A program made the translations under genes and the position numbers. A stretch of DNA of 34,882 nt from JBDTVS01 sp040007095 (GTDB lineage Bacteria > Acidobacteriota > Vicinamibacteria > Vicinamibacterales > CAVVIG01): contig JBDTVS010000204.1 of NCBI GenBank assembly GCA_040007095.1, positions 1 through 34,882 on the forward strand, given 5' to 3'. The notes beneath the pieces are model-generated. The model was not told the origin of the DNA and did no database searches. It worked only from the letters and a program-made list of their open reading frames with translations. Shown piece by piece: positions 1 through 6,479 of the stretch. The first letter of the stretch is position 1. Each line of letters opens with the position of its first letter.

Positions 1-81
1 CGGGCGCCGCGCGCCGGAAGCCGTGTACTAAATCGTCGAACGCAGGACACTAGCGCAGCAGTGCGGAGGAGCGCAGAGCAG
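1..81. other. Upstream flank of pyrC, no gene assigned
   Basis: This stretch probably contains the 3' end of a gene lying outside the window. One forward frame stops at 29-31 and another at about position 51, but neither short tail is recognisable. The pyrC frame itself stays open to the window edge, so the upstream boundary cannot be settled from sequence alone. A GGAGGA at 65-70 is the likely ribosome binding site for pyrC. Confidence 0.4.
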
Positions 82-1410
82 ATGAAACGGTTACTGAGAG
101 GTGGAAGACTCGTCGACCCCGCCAACGGCCGCGACGGCGCGTTCGATCTCCTGATCGACGGCAATCGGATTGCTCGCGTCGGTCGCGACCTGGCCCCCGA
201 TGCCGACACGATCGTGGTCGACATCCCCCAGGGGTGCGTCGTCTGTCCCGGATTCATCGACATGCACGTGCATCTGCGCGAGCCGGGTCAGGAGCACAAG
301 GAAACAGTGGCCAGCGGCACCGCCGCCGCAGTCGCCGGCGGCTTCACCGCGGTGGCGTGCATGCCGAACACGACGCCGGTCATCGACAACGCCGGCGTGG
401 CGGAATACATATTGAAGAAGGCCGCCGAATCGAACCTCGCGCGCGTGTATCCGATCGGCGCGGTCTCCCGGGGACAGAAAGGTGAGCAACTGGCCGACAT
501 TGCGGAGCTGCATCGCGCCGGATGCGTCGCCATATCCGACGATGGCCGGCCGGTGGCGACAGCGCTGTTGATGCGCCGCGCGCTGGAGTACGCCGGCATG
601 TTCAAGATGGCGGTCATCGATCACTGCGAGGATCAGAGCTTGAAGGGCGACGGCGTCGCCCATGAAGGCTTTACCGCCTCGACGCTCGGCCTGCGAGGCA
701 TTCCGGGCGAGGCGGAGTCGATCATGGTCCAGCGCGACGCGGCGCTCGCGGAGTTGACCCACGGTACGGTCCACATCGCCCACATGAGCGCCCGTCAGTC
801 AATCGATGCGGTCCGCTACGGCAAGTCGCGCGGCGCGCGGATCACGTGCGAGGTCACCCCTCATCACTTCGTCCTGAACGACGAGTGGCTGAAGGCGCCC
901 CGGCCGTACGACACCAACGTCAAGATGAACCCGCCGCTGCGCGACGAGAGCGATCGCGAGGCCATGCTGGCAGGCATCGTCGACGGTACCGTGGACGCGA
1001 TCGCGACCGATCACGCGCCGCATCATTACGACGAGAAGCGGGTCGAGTTCGACCACGCCCCGTTCGGGATCACCGGCCTCGAAACCGCGGTCTCGCTGTG
1101 TCTCGATCGCCTCGTTCACGCCGGCGTGATCACGCTTGCGCGGCTGGTCGAGTTACTGTCGGGAAATCCTGCGCGCATTCTGAACGTCTCCGGCGGGTCG
1201 CTCGGAGAAGGCACGCTGGCGGACGTCACGATTCTGGCGCCCGACCTGGCGGTGACCGTCACGGCAGCACGCATGCGGTCCAAATCGAGGAATACGCCAT
1301 TCGACGGCTGGCAACTGCGGGGCGGCGTCGCGGCTACCCTCGTCGGCGGGCGAGTCGTCTACGTCAACGACGACGTCTCGCATTTGACTCTGAGTGCCGA
1401 GAGCCGGTGA
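82..1410 (+). CDS. pyrC: Dihydroorotase (class I)
   Basis: Catalyses reversible cyclisation of N-carbamoyl-aspartate to dihydroorotate in de novo pyrimidine synthesis, in the cytoplasm. The 442-residue product is a full-length amidohydrolase. It carries the metal-binding HxH at H62/H64 in FIDMHVHLREPG, later metal or substrate segments VIDHCED and HIAHMS, and the signature IATDHAPHH near residue 310. I chose ATG 82 over GTG 61 because GGAGGA lies 11 bases before it and the protein then starts with a typical MKRLLRGGRLVDP. In many bacteria it follows pyrB, which would lie just left of the window. The other pyrimidine gene seen here, pyrE, is 14 kb away. Family assignment is certain; the start is likely. 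Confidence 0.95.
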   Translation: MKRLLRGGRLVDPANGRDGAFDLLIDGNRIARVGRDLAPDADTIVVDIPQGCVVCPGFIDMHVHLREPGQEHKETVASGTAAAVAGGFTAVACMPNTTPVIDNAGVAEYILKKAAESNLARVYPIGAVSRGQKGEQLADIAELHRAGCVAISDDGRPVATALLMRRALEYAGMFKMAVIDHCEDQSLKGDGVAHEGFTASTLGLRGIPGEAESIMVQRDAALAELTHGTVHIAHMSARQSIDAVRYGKSRGARITCEVTPHHFVLNDEWLKAPRPYDTNVKMNPPLRDESDREAMLAGIVDGTVDAIATDHAPHHYDEKRVEFDHAPFGITGLETAVSLCLDRLVHAGVITLARLVELLSGNPARILNVSGGSLGEGTLADVTILAPDLAVTVTAARMRSKSRNTPFDGWQLRGGVAATLVGGRVVYVNDDVSHLTLSAESR

Positions 1411-1458
1411 CGAGACCCGCCCCCCTGCTGCGAGACCGAGGTTTCATGAATGATTCTG

Positions 1459-1502
1459 TATCGGCTTCGTATCGGCTCCATTCCGGAGTAATATAAGCTC
1501 CG
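1459..1502 (+). promoter_or_regulatory. Candidate vapBC promoter/operator
   Basis: The 107-bp gap before vapB contains two direct copies of TATCGGCT (1459-1466 and 1470-1477), spaced 11 bp start to start. They are followed by an inverted repeat CGGAG (1484-1488) / CTCCG (1498-1502) around an AT-rich core, TAATATAAG, that could hold a -10 hexamer. Ribbon-helix-helix antitoxins usually repress their own operon at such repeats, so this is the expected operator. No good -35 is visible. The repeats are seen directly; their role is inferred. Confidence 0.45.
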
Positions 1503-1517
1503 AATAGGAGGCGCGAC

Positions 1518-1880
1518 ATGCCGGTCGACTTTTCCATCAAGCAGGTGCCCGACGAGATTGCCGAGCGCCTGCGCGAACGAGCCCAGCGAAATCACCGATC
1601 ACTGCAAGGCGAGCTGAGGGCAGTGATCGAGGCTGCCGCGAGCGAGCCCGCCGAACCCGCGAGTGTGTTGCGCGAGCGGGCGCCGGCTTACGGATCCCGC
1701 CTCGAGATTTTTTCTCATCGCGTCGTCGCACCCCGGTCGGAATCGGCGTTGATGATTCGGGAGGAGCGAGACGGACGGCGACTGACGGTGGAGGATCTGT
1801 TTGACCACGTTTCCGGCCTGGGCACGGGAACGCCGGACGAGTCCACGGCGTGGATCCGCCAGTTGCGGTCGTCGAGATGA
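1518..1880 (+). CDS. vapB: VapB/FitA-type antitoxin
   Basis: Antitoxin of a type II toxin-antitoxin pair. It binds and neutralises the PIN-domain toxin encoded next, and probably represses the operon. The 120-residue product begins with a ribbon-helix-helix-like segment (residues 2-45: a strand, then PDEIAERLRERAQRNHRSLQ), typical of FitA/Arc-like antitoxins. The C-terminal half is charged and probably wraps the toxin. A strong TAGGAGG lies just upstream of ATG 1518. The toxin ATG follows the stop by 10 bases, so the two are co-transcribed. At 120 residues it is longer than the usual 70-90, and the middle (residues 40-70) is Ala/Glu/Pro-rich. Confidence 0.8.
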   Translation: MPVDFSIKQVPDEIAERLRERAQRNHRSLQGELRAVIEAAASEPAEPASVLRERAPAYGSRLEIFSHRVVAPRSESALMIREERDGRRLTVEDLFDHVSGLGTGTPDESTAWIRQLRSSR

Positions 1881-1890
1881 GATCGTCGCG

Positions 1891-2280
1891 ATGAGCGGTA
1901 TTGCCGTCGTCGATGCCTCGGCCCTGGCGGCGCTGGTGTTTTTCGAGCCGAACGCCAGCATCGCGAGAGACCGTCTTGCCAACCGTCAGCTTGTCGCGCC
2001 GCGGCTTCTGGCGTACGAACTGATGAACACCGCGTTGAAGAAGTTGCGGAAACACCCGGACCAGTCCGCGCTGATTCGCAGTGGCGTGTTGAAAGCGCTC
2101 GGCGACGACTTCACCATCTTCTGGAGTGACGTCGAGCCGGACGAGGTGCTGGAATTGGCCACGGAGTCGCAACTGACCGCGTACGATGCGTCGTATCTGT
2201 GGCTGGCCAGACATCTCGGCGCGGAACTGGTGACATTCGACACCGCGCTCGAAGCCGCGGCACGGAAGTACCTTGCGTAG
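1891..2280 (+). CDS. vapC: VapC-type PIN-domain ribonuclease toxin
   Basis: Predicted Mg-dependent endoribonuclease toxin; family members cleave tRNA or rRNA. The 129-residue product starts with the PIN core VVDASALAALVFFEP, where the first acidic residue is the catalytic Asp. It has further conserved acidic positions in YELMN, in the segment TAYDASYLWLA and in LVTFD, which is the usual PIN quartet. ATG 1891 was chosen over upstream GTG/TTG codons because it places VVDAS at the very N-terminus and follows vapB closely. No frameshift or missing catalytic residue is visible, so the pair looks functional. A heptad repeat begins 2 bases after the stop. Confidence 0.85.
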   Translation: MSGIAVVDASALAALVFFEPNASIARDRLANRQLVAPRLLAYELMNTALKKLRKHPDQSALIRSGVLKALGDDFTIFWSDVEPDEVLELATESQLTAYDASYLWLARHLGAELVTFDTALEAAARKYLA

Positions 2281-2281
2281 T

Positions 2282-2319
2282 CCTTCTGACTTTTCAGTTC
2301 TAAGTTCTAAGTTCTGAAG
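2282..2319. repeat. Heptad-repeat element copy R1
   Basis: Read on the minus strand this is a run of 7-bp units: GAACTTA, GAACTTA, GAACTGA, AAAGTCA, then GAAGGA. Twenty-five bases (2289-2313) are identical to the copy at 6449-6473. It fills the gap between vapC and the first codon of the decayed res gene. It has the same orientation as the copy at 6089-6126 on the other side of the restriction-modification remnants, so the two form a direct repeat around that locus. Confidence 0.8.
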
Positions 2320-2320
2320 C

Positions 2321-4746
2321 ATGCCTCTCATCGAAAATCCCATTCTGAACTCCGCGTTTCGGGCGCCGACGCGTCATTTCAAGTTCGACGAAGAAGGCAT
2401 CACCAACGAGATCATCGATGGCCGCCGGCCCAGCTCGACTTCGTTCCGATTCCTCGAGTAAAGAAGAGAGGGAAGCAGCTACCGTTCGATACCGGCTGGA
2501 CGAAGGACCGAATCGAGCCCAACCCGGTCGTCGATCGCATTCGACAGCGAATCTCCGCGTGGCGTCAAGGTGGACACGTCGGAGTCAGCGGGGTCACGTC
2601 TCGGCTGCTCGCCTACTGGACGCAAGACGGTCGAGACAAACCGCTGTTCTTCTGCCAGGTCGAGGCGCTCGAGGCCGCCATCTACATCACCGAGGTCGCT
2701 CGCAAGTACGGAGACGCCTGGATCGAAAACGATTTACGCGCCGCGAACGATACGTCAAACCCTGGCCTTCCGCGCATGGCGCTCAAGATGGCGACCGGTT
2801 CGGGCAAGACCGTCGTGATGGCGATGCTGATCTCGTGGCATGCTCTGAACAAGATCGAAGATCGGCAGGACGGCCGATTCTCGGACGCATTCCTGATCAT
2901 CACGCCGGGGATCACCATTCGCGATCGCCTTCGGGTTCTGCTGCCGAGCGATCCGGACAACTACTATCGTCAGCGCGACATCCTGCCGCCAGATCTCCTG
3001 GAGCGGTTGACGCAGGCCAAAATCCTGATTACGAATTACCACGGCTTCCTGCCGCGGGAGCGGGGCGACGCTGCGAGGCTGACCAAGCTGATCCTCACCA
3101 AGGGGGTGCCCAGTCCGTTTCTGGACGCCCGACCAGACTGTCCGCCGCGTCTGCCGCGATCTTGCCGGCAAAAAGAACATCGTCGTCATCAACGACGAGG
3201 CGCATCACTGCTATCGCCGTCGGCCGGATGTCGAGCCAGACACGACGTCGATGAGTGGTGATGAACGGCGGGAAGCGAAAACGCGCGACGAGGAAGCCCG
3301 CGTATGGCTGTCGGGCCTCGAGGCGGTGAAGAGGAAAGTCGGGATCCAGGCCGTGTACGACCTCTCGGCCACGCCGTTCTTTCTGACCGGCTCGGGGTAT
3401 CCCGAAGGGACGCTCTTCCCCTGGGTCGTCTCGGACTTCTCGCTGGTCGATGCAATCGAGTCCGGCATCGTGAAGGTACCCCGCGTTCCGGTGGCCGACA
3501 ACTCGATGACCGGCGAGCAGCCGACGTATCGCGATCTCTGGCTGCGCATCCGTGAGGATCTGCCAAGAGGTGATCGCAAGCCCGCCGCAGTCGGCGGCGA
3601 GCCGAAACTGCCGGCGGAGTTGCAGGGGGCGCTGCACAGCCTGTACGACAACTATCGTCAGTCGTTCGAACGCTGGCAGACGAACGGCGATGCGCAAGCG
3701 CGCGGTCTGACGCCCCCGGTGTTCGTGGTCGTCTGCAACAACACGAACGTGTCGAAGATGGTTTTTGACTACGTGGCCGGTTGGACGAAGACGCTTGGCG
3801 ACGGCACCGAGGTGCTCGTGCCAGGGGCGCTGCCGCTCTTCAACAACGAAGAGGGCGGCCGCTGGTCGGCCCGGCCGAACACGATTCTGGTCGATTCCAG
3901 GCAGCTGGAGTCCGGCGAAGGGATGAGTCCGGAGTTCAAGAAGATTGTGGCCGTTGAGATCGAGGAGTTCAAGGCCGACTACCGCGCGCGCTTTCCCGGA
4001 CGGAGCACCGACGACCTGCGAGACGAGGACTTGCTGCGCGAGGTCATGAACACGGTTGGCAAGGCCGGCAAGCTGGGCGAGCGCGTGCGCTGCGTGGTGT
4101 CCGTGTCGATGCTCACCGAGGGCTGGGACGCGAACACGGTGACGCATATTCTCGGCCTGCGCGCATTTGGCACGCAGCTTCTCTGCGAACAAGTGGTGGG
4201 CCGCGGTCTTCGGCGGATGAGCTACGCCGTGAACGACGATGGTCTCTTCAACGCCGAGTACGCCGAGGTGTACGGCGTGCCGTTTTCGTTCATCCCCTGT
4301 TCCGGCTCCAATCCGAATCCGACGCCGGGACCGATGCCGACGCGGGTCAGGGCACTCGAAGACCGCATCGGCTGCGAGATCACGTTCCCTCGGCTGGTCG
4401 GCTACCGGTATGACGTGCCGAGCGAGCGCCTGTCGGCGACGTTCACCAACGACTCGAAGTTCTCACTCGCGGGCCACCGCCGCCGCCATGGTGCTGTCAA
4501 CGGACGACATCCCGACTCGAACAGAAAACAGGCCGATCGTTGGCGAGGGCAGCATCCACACGCTGGACGATCTGAAGCGACATCGCGACAACGAGGTCGC
4601 GTTTCTGCTCGGCGCGAACCTTGTGGGTGCCGGCGGTCAACAACCACGACGGCTTCGGACGGTGGGCGTTTATCGAAGTGACCGACCCGTGGGACGCGCA
4701 ACGCACCATCCGAGCGGCCCTGTCGAAGGCGATGCAGGAGACATGA
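2321..4746 (+). pseudogene. Decayed type III restriction enzyme subunit (res)
   Basis: Remnant of the ATP-dependent helicase-nuclease subunit of a type III restriction system. The start MPLIENPILNSAFRAP is in frame 2 and stops at 2461. Near 2421-2440 the homologous reading moves to frame 1, giving DFVPIPRVKKRGKQ, FFCQVEALE and the Walker A segment KMATGSGKT (near 2790). Near 3120-3130 it moves to frame 2, giving IVVINDEAHHCY (the DEAH-type motif), YDLSATPFFLTGSGYP and QVVGRGLRRMSY (helicase motif VI). A further shift at about 4470-4490 leads to the frame with DIPTRTENRPIVGE. The reading then jumps at about 4617 to TLWVPAVNNHDGFGRWAFIE and a natural C-terminus at 4746. Full-length relatives carry roughly two hundred more residues at the last junction, so the nuclease region appears deleted. 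Not functional. Confidence 0.88.
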
Positions 4747-4799
4747 CCGTTCGCGTTCGTACCTCAAACCATCCCGTGCAGTCGAGCAGCGAGTCTGAA

Positions 4800-4868
4800 A
4801 TGGCGAGGAAGCCGAAGGCGCCAACCGAAATCGAATCGATTCGGCACACGAAGGACACGCTCGAGTGA
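4800..4868 (+). pseudogene. 22-codon stub of a type III methyltransferase (mod) N-terminus
   Basis: ATG 4800 opens a 22-residue frame starting MARKPKAPTE and containing SIRHTKDT, which matches the first residues of the mod gene at 5374 (MAKKPKPPTE, SIRHTKDT). By my count 47 of 60 bases agree, so these are diverged homologues and not a recent duplication. The frame ends at a TGA that overlaps the GTG start of hicA by GTGA. It is either the remnant of an older mod gene whose body was replaced, or a short leader peptide coupled to hicA. I favour a remnant. Confidence 0.7.
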
Positions 4869-5122
4869 AGAGGCGCAAGCTGTTGGCTCGGCTCGTGACG
4901 GGGGCCGTTCAGAATGTGGCGCTCGCCGATCTGCAGTCACTGGTGACTGGCTTCGGCTTCGAGCTCAAGCGAGTCGGTGGCAGTCATCACGTGTACTTGC
5001 ATCCGGCGATTCCCGAGCTGATCAATCTGCAGGACGTTGGCGGGCAGGCCAAGCCGTATCAGATTCGGCAGCTGCTCCGGCTGGTCGAGCGGTACAATCT
5101 CGCACTGGAGGACGAGGCGTGA
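4865..5122 (+). CDS. hicA: HicA-type mRNA interferase toxin
   Basis: Small double-stranded-RNA-binding-fold ribonuclease toxin that cleaves mRNA. The 85-residue product has the family pattern of an N-terminal helix, then GFELKRVGGSHHVYLHP with the catalytic histidine in GSHH, and a C-terminal helix IRQLLRLVERYNL. It starts at GTG 4865, overlapping the preceding stub's stop as GTGA, and ends overlapping hicB by 4 bases, so translation is probably coupled through all three frames. It is slightly longer than a typical 60-80 residue HicA. It is intact although both neighbouring restriction genes are broken, consistent with toxin-antitoxin pairs persisting through addiction. Confidence 0.88.
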   Translation: MKRRKLLARLVTGAVQNVALADLQSLVTGFGFELKRVGGSHHVYLHPAIPELINLQDVGGQAKPYQIRQLLRLVERYNLALEDEA

Positions 5123-5340
5123 GCGACTACCACATCAACATTTTCTACAGTGACGAAGACGGTGGTTACGTCGCTGATATTCCCGACCTTGATTCCTGTT
5201 CGGCGTTCGGTGCGACGGCCGAAAAGGCGTTAGCGGCCGTCGAAGGCGCGAAGAATGTCTGGTTGCAGTCTGCCCGCGACGCCGGACGAGTTATTCCGAC
5301 CCCACGGTATCGTCCCGCGATTTATCAGACCCGGAAGTAA
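5119..5340 (+). CDS. hicB: HicB-type antitoxin
   Basis: Antitoxin partner of HicA. The 73-residue product begins YHINIFYSDEDGGYVADIPDLDSC, the HicB partial RNase-H-like fold with its GGYVA(D/E)IPDL signature, followed by a helix ATAEKALAAVEGAKNVWLQSA. It is the short form lacking a separate DNA-binding domain at the C-terminus, so self-repression is not obvious from the sequence. It starts at GTG 5119 within the hicA stop (GTGA). The second mod gene starts 33 bases after its end. Confidence 0.9.
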   Translation: MSDYHINIFYSDEDGGYVADIPDLDSCSAFGATAEKALAAVEGAKNVWLQSARDAGRVIPTPRYRPAIYQTRK

Positions 5341-5373
5341 GGTCAGCGCTGGCCGACTGTTGGCACACCATCC

Positions 5374-6090
5374 ATGGCCAAGAAGCCCAAGCCCCCCACC
5401 GAAATCAGCTCCATTCGCCACACCAAAGACACGCGCGTCAATATCCCGACCGAGGAACTGCGCGATTTTGTCGCCGAAGACGAGAACGCGCCCAAGGCGA
5501 TGCTCTACCCGCGCGATCCGTCGCTCGACCTCAGCTGGTCTGGAAGGGCAAGGACGAGCAGGACCAGGCCGCGCTCGAGGTGCCGATCGTCCCCATCTAC
5601 ATCCAGGAGAAGGTGCACCCGCAGGCCCTTGTCGAGAACCTGCGTCAGACGGCAAAAGGCAGTGAGCCGGAGCCTGAGCTGACGCTTTTCGACGACTTCA
5701 ACGGCATGGACGATGCCGGATGATCCTCGGCGACTCGCTGCTGGTGATGACGAGCCTCGCCGAGAAGGAAGGGCTGAAGGGCAAGGTCCAGACGATCTAT
5801 TTCGACCCGCCGTACGGCATCAGGTTCGGGTCGAACTGGCAGGTGTCCACGCGGAAGCGCGACGTGAAGGACGGGAAGGTGGAGGACGCGACGCGTCAGC
5901 CGGAACAGATCCGCGCGTTCCGCGACACGTGGAAGCTCGGTATTCACTCCTACCTCGCCTACATCCGGGATCGCCTCGTCGGTATGCGTGACCTGCTGAC
6001 GGAGAGCGACAGCATCTTTGTCCAAATCGGCGACGAGAATCTGCATCTTGTTCGGTCAGTCTTGGACGAAGTCTTTGGGCGTGGACACAG
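5374..6090 (+). pseudogene. Frameshifted and truncated type III DNA methyltransferase (mod)
   Basis: Remnant of the site-specific adenine methyltransferase of a type III system. MAKKPKPPTE at 5374 runs in frame 1 to about 5531. The homologous reading then moves to frame 3 (LVWKGKDEQDQAALEVPIVP, then LFDDFNGMDD) up to a TGA near 5722. It resumes in frame 2 at 5720 with MILGDSLLVM, the motif IV segment IYFDPPYGIRFGSNWQ, then SYLAYIRDRL and DSIFVQIGDENLHLVRSVLDEVFG. A spacer of some twenty residues normally present before MILGDS seems to be missing. Coding similarity ends at about 6080, just where the heptad repeat starts, and the remaining two thirds of a normal Mod (target recognition, C-terminal motifs) are absent. 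Not functional. Confidence 0.88.
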
Positions 6091-6126
6091 TCCTTCTCAG
6101 TTCTGACTTTTCAGTTCTGAGTTTGA
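6089..6126. repeat. Heptad-repeat element copy R2
   Basis: On the minus strand the 7-bp units read AAACTCA, GAACTGA, AAAGTCA, GAACTGA, GAAGGAC. This copy abuts the truncation point of mod. It also supplies the last codons and the TGA stop of the minus-strand S23 gene. It has the same orientation as copies R1 and R3. Part of it closely matches the minus-strand reading of the copy near 34770, which also continues into AAAGGACTG. Confidence 0.8.
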
Positions 6127-6479
6127 CGGGGTTCTTTCGCCCGCCTGACGGTTGCGGTGTAGATGCCCCCAAGCTGGTTCGCTCCATCCAAGATCGGCGT
6201 CACGGCGTCTCGGCTCGCCAGCCCGTTGGCTTCGATGATGCGAAGCCAGAAGCGGGCCTCGCGGGCCTCCCGCAGCACGATGCCGTTTTTGAACGCAAAC
6301 TCACGCCGCGTGTACGCAGCTTTTGCCTCTTCGGCATTTGCGCCGACTGACGTTCCAGCTCGAAGAAGCTGTCCAGCAACCTGTCGATGAGCTCCGGGAG
6401 TGCGCGAAAGCGCCAAGCAAAATGCCACGATATCGCACGAAAAGAGAAACTTTTCAGTTCTAAGTTCTAAGTTTGTCAG
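6111..6479 (-). CDS. Four-helix-bundle protein, S23/23S rRNA-IVP family
   Basis: About 122 residues matching the S23 family, known from proteins encoded in 23S rRNA intervening sequences; the Avd protein of diversity-generating retroelements has a related fold. Visible family features are ELRTEKFLFSCDIVAFCLAL (helix 1), the signature QLLRAGTSVGANAEEAKAAY (residues 38-56), then FAFKNGIVLREAREARFWLR (helix 3) and ANQLGGIYTATVRRAK (helix 4). No ATG, GTG or TTG lies at the expected start. A CTG at 6477-6479 overlaps the acylase stop as CTGA and is the best-placed candidate; otherwise the start has been lost. The first residues NLELRTEK are encoded by heptad repeat R3, and the stop by R2. It is transcribed in the same direction as the acylase gene. 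Function unknown; possibly a relic. Confidence 0.75.
   Translation of the reverse strand: MTNLELRTEKFLFSCDIVAFCLALSRTPGAHRQVAGQLLRAGTSVGANAEEAKAAYTRREFAFKNGIVLREAREARFWLRIIEANGLASRDAVTPILDGANQLGGIYTATVRRAKEPRQTQN
6449..6476. repeat. Heptad-repeat element copy R3
   Basis: Minus-strand units AAACTTA, GAACTTA, GAACTGA, AAAG form both the DNA repeat and the N-terminal codons of the S23 gene (NLELRTEK). Twenty-five bases, 6449-6473, are identical to R1 at 2289-2313. The array begins directly after the acylase stop codon on the minus strand. Confidence 0.8.

Larger units (their letters stand above)
6089..6476 (-). mobile_element. Candidate S23-bearing repeat unit
   Basis: About 390 bp consisting of heptad array R3, an S23-family gene and heptad array R2, with both arrays in the same orientation. 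It lies exactly between the point where mod homology ends and the stop codon of the acylase gene. The arrays belong to a family seen without the gene at other intergenic sites here, so this could be the cargo-carrying form of a small repeat element. There is no transposase and I did not find a clear target-site duplication. Mobility is inference; the bracketed arrangement is seen directly. Confidence 0.4.

Noticed and set aside
4800..5434. Target-site duplication from insertion of HicAB into mod
   Set aside because: The two copies differ at 13 of 60 bases by my count; a duplication from insertion would be near-identical and much shorter.
6089..6479. A diversity-generating retroelement, because the S23 fold resembles Avd
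   Set aside because: No reverse transcriptase, template repeat or variable repeat is present in the window; the heptad arrays are far too short and not adenine-mutagenised copies.
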